From Tessaracoccus defluvii (lineage in GTDB: Bacteria > Actinomycetota > Actinomycetes > Propionibacteriales > Propionibacteriaceae), in the NCBI RefSeq assembly GCF_014489575.1, contig NZ_CP060789.1, positions 868,001 to 932,000 on the forward strand: a stretch of 64,000 nucleotides of DNA. Direction: 5' to 3'. This document shows, piece by piece, positions 10,692-20,634 of the stretch (position 1 is the first letter of the stretch; the number at the start of each line of letters is the position of its first letter). A model generated the notes under the pieces. The model had not been told where the DNA came from. It did no database searches and worked only from the letters and a program-made list of their open reading frames with translations. The translations under genes were made by a program, and so were the position numbers.

Positions 10692-11666
10692 TCACAGCCA
10701 GCGCCGCCACCGGAAGATGAGGTACATGGCCACGCCGCCCGCCAGCATCAGGCCGAGGCCCCACAGGTAGCCGAGCGGCCAGGCGAGTTCGGGCATCTGG
10801 CGGAAGTTCATGCCGTACACGCCCGTCACGAGGCTCGGCACGAACAGGACGCCCGCCCAGGCGGCGATCTTCCTGGAATCCTCCGCCTGGGCGCGCATCT
10901 GCTGCGACAGCGTCAGGTCCATGGCGCGGCTGAGCTCGTCACGCAGCGCCGCCGTCCTGTCCTTCAGGTGCGCCGCGTGGTCGGCGATGTCGCGCAGCCG
11001 GTGCTGCAGCTGTTCATCCGCCTGCTCGAGCAGGCGGTCGCTCTGCAGCTCATCGAGGATGGCGGGCACCGGGCGCACTGCACGCTGCAGCACCGTGATC
11101 TGCTGCGAGGCGCGGTAGATCTCCTGCCCGATGTGGTCGGCTCCTCCGAACACCTGGCTGACGAGGTCGTCAGCGGTTCCCTCGAGGAGGTCGCAGGCAG
11201 GCGCGTAGTCGTCGACGACACGGTCGATCAAGGTGACGGCGACGGCACGGGGTCCGCGCCGAAGCACCGCGGGGCGGCCCGCCAGGTCGGCGGCGACCTC
11301 GGAGACCAGCGAGCCGGTGTCGTGGCCGATGGTCAGGAGCCACCGGTCGGTGACGACGACGTGTAACTCTCCGGTGCTGACAGCGCGCTCCGGCGTGGGG
11401 GTGCGCACCGGGTGCAGCACCAGCAGGAGCGCCTCACCGTGCCGTTCGGCCTTGGGACGCTGTCCGGCGTCGACCAGATCCTCGACCAGCAGCGGCTTCA
11501 GCCCGAGGTCAGCGACGACACGGGCGGTCTCGGCGGCAGCGGGATCGGTGAGCGAGAGCCAACCGAAGGCCGCGGGATCGCGATCCAGGCGCTGCGACAG
11601 AGAGTCGACGGAGTCGATGTCCGAGCGCTCGCCGTCGACGTAGACGCTGGCCTGCAGGTCACCCAC
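10692..11666 (-). CDS. corA: CorA-family magnesium/metal ion transporter
   Basis: CorA forms a homopentameric channel for Mg2+ and related ions. The 324-residue protein has a large cytoplasmic alpha/beta domain, a long helix with Ala/Glu/Arg-rich heptads (residues about 190-255), and two C-terminal membrane segments. The selectivity motif YGMNF closes the first segment near residue 282; the protein ends with the basic FRWRRWL. It converges on cls with nine bases between stops. Confidence 0.93.
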   Translation of the reverse strand: MGDLQASVYVDGERSDIDSVDSLSQRLDRDPAAFGWLSLTDPAAAETARVVADLGLKPLLVEDLVDAGQRPKAERHGEALLLVLHPVRTPTPERAVSTGELHVVVTDRWLLTIGHDTGSLVSEVAADLAGRPAVLRRGPRAVAVTLIDRVVDDYAPACDLLEGTADDLVSQVFGGADHIGQEIYRASQQITVLQRAVRPVPAILDELQSDRLLEQADEQLQHRLRDIADHAAHLKDRTAALRDELSRAMDLTLSQQMRAQAEDSRKIAAWAGVLFVPSLVTGVYGMNFRQMPELAWPLGYLWGLGLMLAGGVAMYLIFRWRRWL

Positions 11667-11681
11667 GGAGCCTCCCGACTC

Positions 11682-12194
11682 TCAGTTCGCCTGCGGCTCC
11701 GGTGCGGCAGCGCCCTGGTGGGCGACCGCGGACGGCTTGTCCTTGCGCAGCACCGCCCAGGCCACGCCGGCCACGGCGAGGACGCCGAGGGCGATGACCA
11801 GGGCGGGGGAGCGCTGCCACAGCCTCTCGACGGCCACCAGCGAGAGGAATCCGGCGGAGCCGTAGATGAACGCCCAGATGATGCAGCCGACGGTGACCGC
11901 CGGGAGGTAGCGACGCAGGGGCATCTTCGTGACGCCTGCCGCCAGGTTGATCATGGTCTGGATCCCGATGGTCATGAACGACACCGTGATCGCGGGCGCA
12001 CCCCAGCGGTTCAACCAGCGGGTGGCCGTGACGTAGTGGCGGCCCTCCAACAGGCGCGCCGCCTTCCGTGAGCGGCTGAGGCCCGCCGTGATGCTCCTGC
12101 CCAGCCAGTAGGTGCCGTTTGCCCTGGCCATCACGATGCAGAACATGGCAAAGATGATGATGGGGTAGGGCGCATCCCAGGTGGTGGGGTTCAC
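11682..12194 (-). CDS. DedA-family (SNARE-associated/VTT) membrane protein
   Basis: The 170-residue protein has four to five hydrophobic segments, including PIIIFAMFCIVMARANGTYWLGR at the N-terminus and the VTT region with RWGAPAITVSFMTIGIQTMINLAAG near residue 66. The DedA family is implicated in lipid carrier and phospholipid scrambling and membrane homeostasis; substrate is not known here. The GTG start at 12194 is preferred because GGAAGAGG precedes it; the open frame continues upstream without a ribosome site. It is shorter than E. coli DedA proteins. It lies 15 bases downstream of corA on the same strand and may share its transcript. Confidence 0.75.
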   Translation of the reverse strand: MNPTTWDAPYPIIIFAMFCIVMARANGTYWLGRSITAGLSRSRKAARLLEGRHYVTATRWLNRWGAPAITVSFMTIGIQTMINLAAGVTKMPLRRYLPAVTVGCIIWAFIYGSAGFLSLVAVERLWQRSPALVIALGVLAVAGVAWAVLRKDKPSAVAHQGAAAPEPQAN

Positions 12195-12283
12195 GAAGCC
12201 TCTTCCGGGTCGGACACAGTCACGGTGGATTCTACAAGCCGAAATACGAAAAGGCTGCATCGTGTTTATGCGGCGGACGGCCC

Positions 12284-12289
12284 TAGACT
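12284..12289 (+). promoter_or_regulatory. -10 box of a probable leaderless promoter
   Basis: TAGACT is followed by six bases and the GTG at 12296, matching the leaderless pattern seen elsewhere in the window. Confidence 0.45.
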
Positions 12290-12295
12290 CGCCCC

Positions 12296-12700
12296 GTGAT
12301 CCTCCATCTCGCGCGCCACGGGCAGTCCAGTTGGAACCTGGAACGCCGCCTGCAGGGTCAGACGCCAGACATCCCGTTGACGGTGACCGGCCACGCACAG
12401 GCGCGTGACATGGCCGACCGACTGGCCGCCCACGGCGTGACTGCGGTGTGGAGCAGCGACCTGCTGCGTGCCCGGCAGACGGCGGAACGGATCGCCGACG
12501 CCCACGGGCTCGCGGTCGTCACGGACGAGCGGCTGCGCGACGTGGCGCTCGGAAGCCTGGAGGGCCGCTCCTACGACGCCCTCGTGGCGGAGGAGACCCC
12601 GGGCGACGCCCATGTCTCGGAGGTCCGCTGGGACGGCGCCCCTGACCCGGCGGGCCTCAGCCCACCACCAGCGTCGCGAGCAGGATCACCGGAACGCTGA
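12296..12700 (+). pseudogene. Histidine phosphatase (phosphoglycerate mutase-like), 3' truncated
   Basis: The N-terminus is a normal branch 1 histidine phosphatase: ILHLARHGQSSWNLERRLQG carries the catalytic RHG, and WSSDLLRARQTAE is the next conserved block near residue 53. Family similarity continues to about residue 120 (WDGAPDPAG) and then stops abruptly where the converging carrier gene ends at 12657. The remaining 15 residues are out-of-family. Members normally run to about 200 residues and need a second catalytic His in the missing part, so the product is expected to be inactive. A deletion joining this gene to its neighbour, or a misassembly, would explain it. Confidence 0.7.
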
Positions 12701-13568
12701 AGACCGTCGACCACAGCGTCGTCGCCTGCACCAGCGGGGTGGCCACCTGGTACCGCAGGGAGTGCACGAACACGATCTGGGCGGTGGGCAGGGCCGCCAG
12801 GATCACCGCGGCGCGCAGCGGCAGCCCGTCGAGGCCGAGCGCGAGGCCGAGCCCCCACGCCACGGCAGGGACGAGCAGCGACTTCGTCGCGATGGCGGCG
12901 AGCGTCTCCCTGGGCAGGCGGTGGAGGGGCGGCATCCGGTTGTCGAAGAGCGACATGCCGAAGGCCAGCAGCATCGCCGGGATCGCCAGGGCGCCGATCG
13001 TCTCGATGGGCGCCCAGAGCAGCGACGGCGGCCGCCACCCGGTCAGGTTGAGCAGCAGTCCCGCGGCGCCGGCCAGCACCAGCGGGTGGGTGGCGAAACT
13101 GGCCACCACCGAGCGTCCCCGGCCGGACGGCGACGACTCGAGCACCGCGACCGCGCTCGGCTGCAGGATGAGCACCTGCAGGAGCATGGCGGGCGCCGCC
13201 CACGCCGGGTCGCCCAGCGCGAACGCGGCGACGGGGATGCCGAGGTTGCCCGCGTTGACGTAGCTCGTGGCGAGATAGCCGACGGCCGCCTCGGCCCGGC
13301 TCGCTCCCAGAAGCCGGCGCTGGAGCGTGGCGAAGGCGAGCCCGCAGAGGATGCAGGCCACGCCGAAGGCCGCCACGTGGGGCCCGATGAGCAGGTCGAG
13401 GTCGGCGTCGGCGACCGCGATGAGGACGAGCGCCGGTTGGCCCGCGAAGAAGGCGACGTCGCCGAGGGCCTTCTGCGCGGCCCGGTCGGCCACACGGGTG
13501 CGGGCCAGCAGCCAGCCGACCCCGATGACGATGGCGAGCGTCGTGAACCCCTGCAGCGCCGCGACCAT
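12657..13568 (-). CDS. AEC-family transporter (auxin efflux carrier / malonate-malate permease type)
   Basis: The 303-residue, very hydrophobic protein has about ten membrane segments arranged as two halves, as in AEC carriers. The mid-protein LATSYVNAGNLGIPVAAFALGD near residue 99 holds the conserved Asn-Gly-Leu-Pro element, and LAIPAMLLAFGMSLFD near residue 193 is the counterpart in the second half. Family members export auxin in plants and carry dicarboxylates or unknown solutes in bacteria, so the substrate is open. The C-terminus is intact although the converging phosphatase is cut at this point. Confidence 0.85.
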   Translation of the reverse strand: MVAALQGFTTLAIVIGVGWLLARTRVADRAAQKALGDVAFFAGQPALVLIAVADADLDLLIGPHVAAFGVACILCGLAFATLQRRLLGASRAEAAVGYLATSYVNAGNLGIPVAAFALGDPAWAAPAMLLQVLILQPSAVAVLESSPSGRGRSVVASFATHPLVLAGAAGLLLNLTGWRPPSLLWAPIETIGALAIPAMLLAFGMSLFDNRMPPLHRLPRETLAAIATKSLLVPAVAWGLGLALGLDGLPLRAAVILAALPTAQIVFVHSLRYQVATPLVQATTLWSTVFSVPVILLATLVVG

Positions 13569-13667
13569 GGCGGCACTCTAGTGCGCCCCCGCGTGCCCGC
13601 ACCGAAGGGGGACGCCGGTGACCCTGTCTACTCAACCTGTACTAGGTTGCGTAGGGGAGGTGGAAGC

Positions 13668-14567
13668 GTGAACGACTACGAGGACTTCGATTTCGACGAC
13701 ACCCAGCGCGAGGCCTGGGAAGACTTTGCCGGGCGCCTCGACGAGGTGCTGTCGGTGATGGATGCGACGGCGGACCTGAGCATCTCGGTGGCCACGACCA
13801 CCGACTGCGCAGGACCGCAGCCGGGGATCCTGTTCACCGTGCTCGACGACGCGGTCATCAGCGCGTATGTGACGGGCTCCGACGAGGGCAGGCCGACGGC
13901 GCAGGAGGCCAGGGGCCTCGCTGAGTTCGGGTGGACCCCGCCGACGGACGAGGAACCCCGCTTCCACACCGCCGTCGCGCAGGAGGCGTCCGCGGACCTT
14001 GCCCATCTGGCCAGCGACACGCTGGCCGGCGTGTTCAGCGTCCTGCATCCGATCTTCCTGGAGCCGGACCAGCTGGCCGAGATCCTCAAGGGGGAGACCG
14101 ACTGGACCCCGCTCAAGCCGAAGAAGCTCAAGCGCTCCGAGGCGTCGATCCAGCCCGCCAACCGGCAGGACCTCGACAACCTCGTGGCGGCCGAGCTGCA
14201 GCGGTCGTTCGGTCACCCGCCGCTGCGCAACGAGCAGGGCGACGTCGCCATCCGCGTCGGGTCGGCGATCCTGTTCCTGCGATCCAGCGAGGACGCCTCC
14301 GAACTCATCCTGTTCTCCCCGCTGGTACACGACGTGAACGGCCGCAGCCGCGCCTGCGAGGTCCTCAACGACCTCAACGTCGAATCCCGCTACGGACGGT
14401 TCGCGCTGCACCGCGACCGGGTCTACGTGCAGGTGTCGGTGCCGGCCCGCCCGTTCGTCCCCGCCCACCTGAACCAGGCGCTGCGGGCCGTCAGCCAGAT
14501 CGCCGACGGCATCGACGAGGAACTCGCCGTCAAGCTCGGCGGCCGCACCACCTTCCAGAACACCTGA
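13668..14567 (+). CDS. YbjN-like (type III secretion chaperone fold) protein
   Basis: The 299-residue soluble protein has an acidic Asp/Glu-rich N-terminus and a C-terminal half (residues about 170-290) with the pattern of YbjN/TY-chaperone-like domains: VVLF-type strands such as AILFLRSSEDASELILFSPL, then LNDLNVESRYGRFALHRDRVYVQ and a final helix. This fold is common in actinobacterial proteins of unknown role. The GTG start is supported by GGGGAGGTGG, with a TAGGTT -10 candidate about 20 bases upstream. I cannot assign a function. Confidence 0.6.
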   Translation: MNDYEDFDFDDTQREAWEDFAGRLDEVLSVMDATADLSISVATTTDCAGPQPGILFTVLDDAVISAYVTGSDEGRPTAQEARGLAEFGWTPPTDEEPRFHTAVAQEASADLAHLASDTLAGVFSVLHPIFLEPDQLAEILKGETDWTPLKPKKLKRSEASIQPANRQDLDNLVAAELQRSFGHPPLRNEQGDVAIRVGSAILFLRSSEDASELILFSPLVHDVNGRSRACEVLNDLNVESRYGRFALHRDRVYVQVSVPARPFVPAHLNQALRAVSQIADGIDEELAVKLGGRTTFQNT

Positions 14568-14598
14568 GTCGCGGCCGACGGTCGGGGCGCCCGGGCGC

Positions 14599-14604
14599 TA
14601 GGGT
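14599..14604 (+). promoter_or_regulatory. -10 box of a probable leaderless promoter
   Basis: TAGGGT is followed by six bases and the ATG at 14611. Confidence 0.45.
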
Positions 14605-14610
14605 TGGGCC

Positions 14611-15014
14611 ATGACGAGGGAACACCAGCCCGTGACCTACTTCTCGCGGCTCGACGCCGACGAGTGCTGGGCGCTGCTGGCCGACGCAGAGATCGGCCGG
14701 ATCGCGTGGCTGGGCGACGACGGGATATCCATCCTGCCCATCAACTTCGTCATCGACGACGGAACCGTCGTCTTCAACACCTCGCCGTCGTCGCCGCTCG
14801 CGCGGCTCGTCGAGCCGACCGAGGTGGCCTTCGAGGCCGACGACATCGACAACGAGTCCGCCGTCGGCTGGTCCGTTATCGTCCGGGCATCACAGGCCCG
14901 GCGACCGAGCCGGAACGGGCGAGCATCAGCTGGCTCGACGACCGGCCCATCCGCCTGGCCATCACCGCGTCGACCGTCGCCGGTCGCGTCGTGTCCGGGA
15001 CCAGAGAGAGTTAG
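14611..15014 (+). CDS. Pyridoxamine 5'-phosphate oxidase-like flavin protein; one frameshift
   Basis: The restored 134-residue protein matches the short split-barrel PNPOx-like family: an N-terminal helix (LDADECWALLADAEIGRIAW), then strands around ISILPINFVIDDGTVVF and a C-terminal VRLAI-type strand. The frame breaks at 14885-14887; one extra G gives SVIVRGITGPATEPERASIS and a stop at 15014. Without correction the frame would run into the next gene and look like a fusion. The family binds FMN, F420 or heme; which one is not evident. A universal stress protein follows 10 bases later, a pairing seen in hypoxia-type stress operons of actinobacteria. Confidence 0.75.
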
Positions 15015-15024
15015 GGGAGAGCCC

Positions 15025-15900
15025 ATGTCTGATCGAACCGTCCCACTGATCGTGGTTGGCGTCGACGGAAGCGACGACGGCCTGCGAGCCGTCCGATTCG
15101 GGGCCAACACCGCGCTGCGGCACGGAGCCGAGCTCATGCTGGTCAACGCCGTCGACGACACGCTCATGGCCGGCGCCTGGGGCGTCGTCTACGACCCCGA
15201 GGTGCTGCAGGCCGCAGGCGTCAGCGCGAACGAGCAGGCCAAGGGACTGGCACTGGAGATCGGCCTGCCCACCGAACGCATCAAGACCGAGGTCGTCATG
15301 GGCTCGCCGGGCGGCGTTATGGCCCGACTCAGCGAGGTCGCCGACCTTGTCGTCGTCGGCCGCCGCGCTGCCACCGGGCTCGAGCGCATGTTCGTCGGCT
15401 CCACGTCCGTCGCGGTCGTCGCCAACGCGTCCTGCCCCGTCGTGGTCATCTCCGCGGCCGCCCACCCGTCCCCCGTCGGCTCCAAGGGGCTCGTCGGCGT
15501 GGGCCTGCAGACCGACCCTGGCTCCGAGAAGACGCTGAAGGCCGGCTTCGAGCAGGCCAAGCGGCTGGGCAGCCGGTTGGAGATCATCCACGCGATCCAG
15601 CCGCCCGTCGGCCTCTTCGCCCGCAGGCTCAGCCCGGCGCAGCTCGACGAGCAGGTGCGCTTCGCGCAGGGCGGCATCCAGGCGATCGCCGCCGACCTCG
15701 CCCCGGCCTTCCCGGAGGTCGAGTACACCGTCTCGGTGGCCACCGACAGCCCCATCAACGAGCTTGTCAGCCGGAGCGCCAGCTACGACCTGATGGTGCT
15801 GGGCGTCGGGGAGTCCTCGATCCCCGGCTTCGGGCTCGGCGGCCTCATGCGCGGGCTCATGGCCCACGCGGAGTGCCCGCTCTACATCACGCGCGGATGA
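15025..15900 (+). CDS. Tandem-domain universal stress protein
   Basis: The 291-residue protein contains two UspA folds. Domain 1 (residues about 8-145) opens VVGVDGSDDGLRAVRFG and ends with the ATP-binding type pattern VVGRRAATGLERMFVGSTSVAVVANASCPVVV. Domain 2 (about 155-290) has a shorter, degenerate loop (LGVGESSIPGFGLGG). AGGGGAGAG precedes the ATG. It overlaps the following helicase gene by four bases, so both are probably on one transcript. Stress or low-oxygen induction is inferred from the family. Confidence 0.88.
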   Translation: MSDRTVPLIVVGVDGSDDGLRAVRFGANTALRHGAELMLVNAVDDTLMAGAWGVVYDPEVLQAAGVSANEQAKGLALEIGLPTERIKTEVVMGSPGGVMARLSEVADLVVVGRRAATGLERMFVGSTSVAVVANASCPVVVISAAAHPSPVGSKGLVGVGLQTDPGSEKTLKAGFEQAKRLGSRLEIIHAIQPPVGLFARRLSPAQLDEQVRFAQGGIQAIAADLAPAFPEVEYTVSVATDSPINELVSRSASYDLMVLGVGESSIPGFGLGGLMRGLMAHAECPLYITRG

Positions 15901-18900
15901 CGGCGGAGCCGACACCCCGCATCACCGTTGAGCCGAATCTGCCGATCGCGGCAGAGGCGGAGCGGATCGCAGCGCTGATCCGCGACAACCAGGTCGTGAT
16001 CGTGGCCGGCGAGACCGGTTCGGGCAAGACCACGCAGCTGCCGAAGATCTGCATGCTCGCCGGACGGGAGCGGATCGCCCACACGCAGCCGCGGCGCATC
16101 GCCGCCAGGACGGTGGCGCAGCGCATCGCCGTCGAATGCGGCGTCGAGCTCGGCCAGTTCGTCGGCTACCAGGTGCGCTTCACCAGGAAGGTGACGGCGC
16201 AGACGCGGATCAAGCTCATGACCGACGGCATCCTGCTGTCCGAGCTGACCCACGACCGGACCCTCAGCCGCTACGACACGATCATCATCGACGAGGCCCA
16301 TGAGCGCAGCCTCAACATCGACTTCCTCCTCGGCTACCTCAAGCAGTTGCTGCCGAAACGGCCGGACCTGCGCCTCATCGTCACCTCGGCGACCATCGAC
16401 ACGGCGCGGTTCTCCGAGCACTTCGGTGACGCGCCCATCGTCGAGGTGTCCGGCCGCACCTTCCCCGTCGAGGTCAGGTACCGGCCCCCGGCGGAGGGGG
16501 AGGACCAGATCGACGGCATCACCGCGGCCATCGAGGAGATCGTCACCGAGTCGTCGACCGGCGACGTGCTCGTCTTCCTCAGCGGCGAGCGGGAGATCCG
16601 CGACGCCGCGGACGCCATCGAGGCCCTGGACGTGGACCTGGAGGTCCTGCCGCTGTTCGCCCGGTTGTCGGCCTCTGATCAGCAGCGTGTCTTCGCGCCC
16701 GGGCCGCGACGCCGGGTCGTGCTCGCCACGAACGTCGCGGAGACGTCGATCACCGTCCCGCGGATCCGCTACGTGGTGGACACCGGGCTGGCGCGCATCT
16801 CCCGCTACTCGGCCCGCACCAAGGTGCAGCGACTGCCGATCGAGCCGGTGTCGCAGGCCTCGGCCAACCAGCGCTCCGGCCGCTGCGGCCGCATCGGGCC
16901 CGGCATCGCCATCCGCCTGTACGACGAGGACGACTTCGCCGCCCGCCCCGCCTACTCCGAGCCGGAGATCCTGCGCACCAACCTGGCGACGGTCATCCTG
17001 CTCATGGCGCAGGCCGGACTCGGCGACGTGGAGTCGTTCCCGTTCGTCGAGGCGCCGGTCATCTCGCAGATCAACGACGGCGTCCGCGTGCTCAGCGAGC
17101 TGGGCGCCATCCACCCGCGGCAGCGCCACGGGCAGGTGCGGCTCACGCGGATCGGCAGGATGCTGGCCCGGATGCCCGTCGACCCGCGGCTGGGGCGGAT
17201 GCTCATCGAGGGACACCGCCGCAGCACTCTGGCGACCGTGCTGGTGCTCGTCGCAGGCCTGACCGTCCCCGACGTCCGCGAACGGCCCAGCGAGTTCCAG
17301 GCCCAGGCCGACCAGCTGCACCGCCGCTTCTGGGGCGGCACCCCCGCCGAGGGGACGCCGGAGCCCGCCGCTGGTTCCGCGCCACTGCGTCACACCGTCC
17401 ACACCGGCACCCGCAAGGACCCGGCCGCGTCGAAGGCGTCGCTGGAGGGCGGCGACTTCGAGGTGCTGCTCAATGTGTGGACCTACCTGCGGGAGCAGCG
17501 GCGGGCGCTCTCGGGCAGCGCGTTCCGGCGGCTGTGCCGGGCCGAATATCTCAACTTCGTGCGCTTCCGCGAGTGGGAGGACCTCGTCAGCCAGCTGCGC
17601 GAGGTGGCGAAGGAGCTCGATCTCGACGTGGGCGGCCGCGGCCCCATGGCCGACGTGCTGACGAGCCTGCTCAGCGGCCTGCTGTCGAACGTCGGGCTGG
17701 CCGAGCCGGAGAAGGCCAAGCCGCAGGCCCGCGGCGGCAGGCGTCCGCTGACCGAGTACCAGGGTGCCCGTGGCGCCAGGTTCGCGATCCAGCCCGGTTC
17801 CGCCCTGTCGAAGTCCACCCCGCCCCTGGTGGTCGCCTTCGAGCTGGTGGAGACGTCGCGGCTGTGGGCCCGCACAGTGGCCCCGGTGCGCCCGGAATGG
17901 ATCGAGCAGGTCGGCGGAGACGTGCTCACCCGCACCGTCACCGAGCCCCGCTTCTCCCCGCGCACCGCCACCGTCATCGCCTCCGAGCGGCTGACCCTGT
18001 TCGGGGTTCCCATCGTCGCCGGGCGCCGCACCAACTATGCGGGCGAGCATCCCGTCGAGGCGCGCCAGATCTTCCTCCGATCCGGGATCGTCGAGGGGGA
18101 GTGGGAGACCAGGCAGGAACCGGTCGCCTCCAACCGGGCCGCCTACGCCGAGGCGGAGAAGCTGACCGACCGGATGCGCCGTCCCGACCTGCTGATCTCC
18201 GACGACGCGCTCTACGCCTGGTACGACGCCCGGGTCCCGGACGAGGTCGTCAGCGGCTCGACCCTGGACAAGTGGCTCCGCGGCCTGCCCCGTGACGAGT
18301 GGCCCCGGCTGAGCGTCGACGACGCCGTCACCGACGCCACACAGCTGCGGCCCGGCGACTATCCCGACCGCTGGCAGGCGGGGCGGCACGCGCTTCCCGT
18401 CAGCTACGAGTTCAACCCGGGGCGGGCGCCGACGGCGTCACGGTGACGGTGCGCCTCGAGCTGCTGAACCAGCTCGACGACGCCCGCTTCAGCTGGCAGG
18501 TGCCGGGGCTCCGCCGCGAGCTGGCGACCGCGCTGATCCGGTCGCTGCCCAAGTCTGTGCGGACCAGCTTCGTCCCCGCGCCCGACTACGCGGCCCGCGC
18601 CCTGGCCTGGCTGGAGGAGCGGGACGGGATCGGGGAGGGGCCGTTCACCGAGGCGCTCGGCCGCGCGTTGACGGCGCTGACGGGGGTCCGGGTCGCAGCT
18701 GACGACTGGGCGCCCGCCGGCCTCGACTCACATCTGCGCCCGACGTTCGTCATCACCGACGGCGGGCGCGAAGTGGCCCGCGGCGACCAGCTCGACGTGC
18801 TGCGGGAACGGCTGGCGCCGAAGGTGGCAGCGAAGCTGACGAAGGCGGCGGGTTCGCTCGCCGCGAAGGGGCAGAAGTCTTGGACGTTCGGCACGGTTCC

Positions 18901-19702
18901 CCGGGAGCGTGCCCTGGGCCGCGGCGTCGTCGGCTATCCCGCGCTCGTGGACGAGACGACGGGCGTCGGACTGGCCATCCTCGATGACCTCGACCGGGCG
19001 GTGCGTTCGCACGTGACCGGCGTCAGGCGCCTCCTCACCCTCACCAATCCCGACCCGACCCGCTGGGTCGTGTCGCACCTCGGCCGGTCCGAGAAGCTCG
19101 CGCTGGCCGACTCCGCGTACCCGAACGTGCCGGCGCTGCTGGCCGACGCGTGGCTGAAGGCCGGCGAGCAGCTCGCCGCGGAGCAGGGGCCGATCGTCGA
19201 CGTCCGCTCGCAGGCCGCGTATGAGGCGGTCGCGCTCGCCGTGCGACAGGAGTGCCCCGGCCGCACGCTGGCGGTCGTCAACACGGTGGCGCAGGCGCTC
19301 ATGGCGGTCACGCGGGCCAGGATCCTGTCCGCCGCAGGAGGACCCGCTGCCCGCGACGTGTCGTCCCAGCTCGACAACCTGTTCTTCAACCGGTTCATCT
19401 CGGCCACGCCCGACCCGTGGTTCTCCCAGCTGCCGCGCTACGCCGCAGGCGCCGTCGCCCGCCTCGAGGCGGCCGCCGCGCAGCCGGAGCGCGACGCCCG
19501 GCTGCAGTCGGAGGTGGATGAGGTGGAAGACCGCTACGCAGAGGTCGTCGACGCGCAGCCGCCGGGTCCGCTGCGGGCCGAGGTCGAGGAGGTGGCGTTC
19601 CTCATCGAGGAGTTCCGGATCAGCCTCTTCGCGCAGCAGCTGCGGACCTCCGTGCCCGTCTCGGCCAAGCGCATCCGGCAGGCCATCTCCCGGCTCGGCT
19701 GA
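15897..19702 (+). CDS. hrpA: ATP-dependent RNA helicase HrpA (DEAH box); one frameshift
   Basis: HrpA-type DEAH helicases remodel RNA and rescue stalled ribosomes. The restored protein is 1268 residues. Motifs: Walker A AGETGSGKTTQ near residue 39, QPRRIAARTVA, DEAHERSLN near residue 134 (DEAH box), TSATID near residue 164, and QRSGRCGRIGPG (motif VI variant) near residue 325; then the ratchet/OB region and the long HrpA-specific C-terminal domain. The frame breaks at 18419-18422; one extra G in GGGG gives NPGAGADGVTVTVRLE and continues to 19702. Motif VI reads GRCGRIGPG, with Ile-Gly where R-x-A/G is usual. The start ATG overlaps the stress-protein stop. Confidence 0.93.
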
Positions 19703-19736
19703 GCACAGACCCCCTCGTCAGTGGCACCATAGTGCG

Positions 19737-20576
19737 GTGCCCCGCGACGTGACTGAGCTGCTGAACCTGTTCGACCTTGAGCGGACGGGGGAGTCGACGT
19801 TCCGCGGACCCCAGCCGCGGACCCACCTGCAGCGCCTCTTCGGCGGCCAGGTGCTGGGGCAGACCCTCGTCGCCGCGGCCGGCACGGTGGACCCCGAACG
19901 GCCCGTCCATTCGCTGAACGCGTACTTCCTGCGGCCAGGACACAACGACGTGCCCCTCGACTTCGAGGTGGAGGTCTCCCGCGACGGCAACACGTTCAGC
20001 AACCGCCGCGTCGTCACCCGGCAGGGGGACCGGGTCATCTTCGAGATGACGTGTTCGTTCCAGCGCCGGGAACCGGGCCTCGACCACTCTGCCGCCGAGC
20101 CGCTCGACGTGCAGCCGCCGGACGCCAGCCCCTCCCTGAAGGAGGTACTCGAACGTCGCTTCGGCGGCGGCATCGCGATGCTCTCCGAATGGGATGCCCT
20201 GGATGTGCGGCTGGCGGCAAGGCCCGATGCGACCGCCTCCGGCGGATCCATGCGTGCCTGGGTGCGGACCAAGGAGCCGATGCCGGAGAACCCGCTGCTG
20301 CACAGCGCGGTTCTTGCGTACCTGAGCGACACCACCCTGCTGAGCGTCACCACGGTGCCGCACGCGATCGAGTTCCTGTCGCCGAGCATGCAGATCGCCT
20401 CCATCGACCACGCCATGTGGTTCCACCGTCCCGTCTACGTCGACGGATGGCTCCTCTACGACATGATCTCCCCCTCCGCCTCCAACGCCCGCGGGTTCGC
20501 GATGGGCCGCCTCTTCCAGGACGGTGTCGCCGTCGCCTCCTGCGCCCAGGAGGGCCTCATCCGCGTCCTCGACTGA
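19737..20576 (+). CDS. tesB: Acyl-CoA thioesterase II
   Basis: TesB hydrolyses acyl-CoAs to free fatty acids and CoA. The 279-residue double-hotdog protein has RLFGGQVLGQTLVAAAGTV near residue 35, VHSLNAYFLRPGHNDVPL (first hotdog), and a second hotdog with IEFLSPSMQIASIDHAMWFHRP near residue 210 ahead of the catalytic-type SxSxNARGFAMGRLFQDG segment. The start is either GTG 19737 or GTG 19749; no ribosome site decides between them. Confidence 0.9.
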   Translation: MPRDVTELLNLFDLERTGESTFRGPQPRTHLQRLFGGQVLGQTLVAAAGTVDPERPVHSLNAYFLRPGHNDVPLDFEVEVSRDGNTFSNRRVVTRQGDRVIFEMTCSFQRREPGLDHSAAEPLDVQPPDASPSLKEVLERRFGGGIAMLSEWDALDVRLAARPDATASGGSMRAWVRTKEPMPENPLLHSAVLAYLSDTTLLSVTTVPHAIEFLSPSMQIASIDHAMWFHRPVYVDGWLLYDMISPSASNARGFAMGRLFQDGVAVASCAQEGLIRVLD

Positions 20577-20588
20577 CGCGGACACGAC

Positions 20589-20619
20589 GACGGCCCGCCC
20601 CCGGCAGGGGACGGGCCGT
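20589..20619. terminator. Bidirectional hairpin terminator between tesB and the group 2 sigma gene
   Basis: ACGGCCCG followed by CCCC pairs with GGGG and CGGGCCGT across a short CGGCA loop. It lies 12 bases after the tesB stop and 16 bases after the converging sigma-factor stop, so it can serve both. Confidence 0.75.
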
Positions 20620-20634
20620 CAGGTCGTGGTGGGG

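Noticed and set aside
12468..14567. Long 699-codon rightward frame
   Set aside because: It is an antisense shadow of the carrier gene that happens to run into the real YbjN-like gene; the genuine start is GTG 13668 with a ribosome site.
14611..15900. Apparent fusion of a PNPOx-like domain with a universal stress protein
   Set aside because: The joining stretch (residues about 92-138) is frame-shifted low-complexity sequence; restoring one G gives a separate gene ending at 15014, and the stress protein has its own ribosome site and ATG at 15025.
19737..19751. Leaderless promoter for tesB
   Set aside because: The nearby CATAGT is only three bases from the GTG at 19737 and too far from 19749, so neither start fits the 6-7 base rule.
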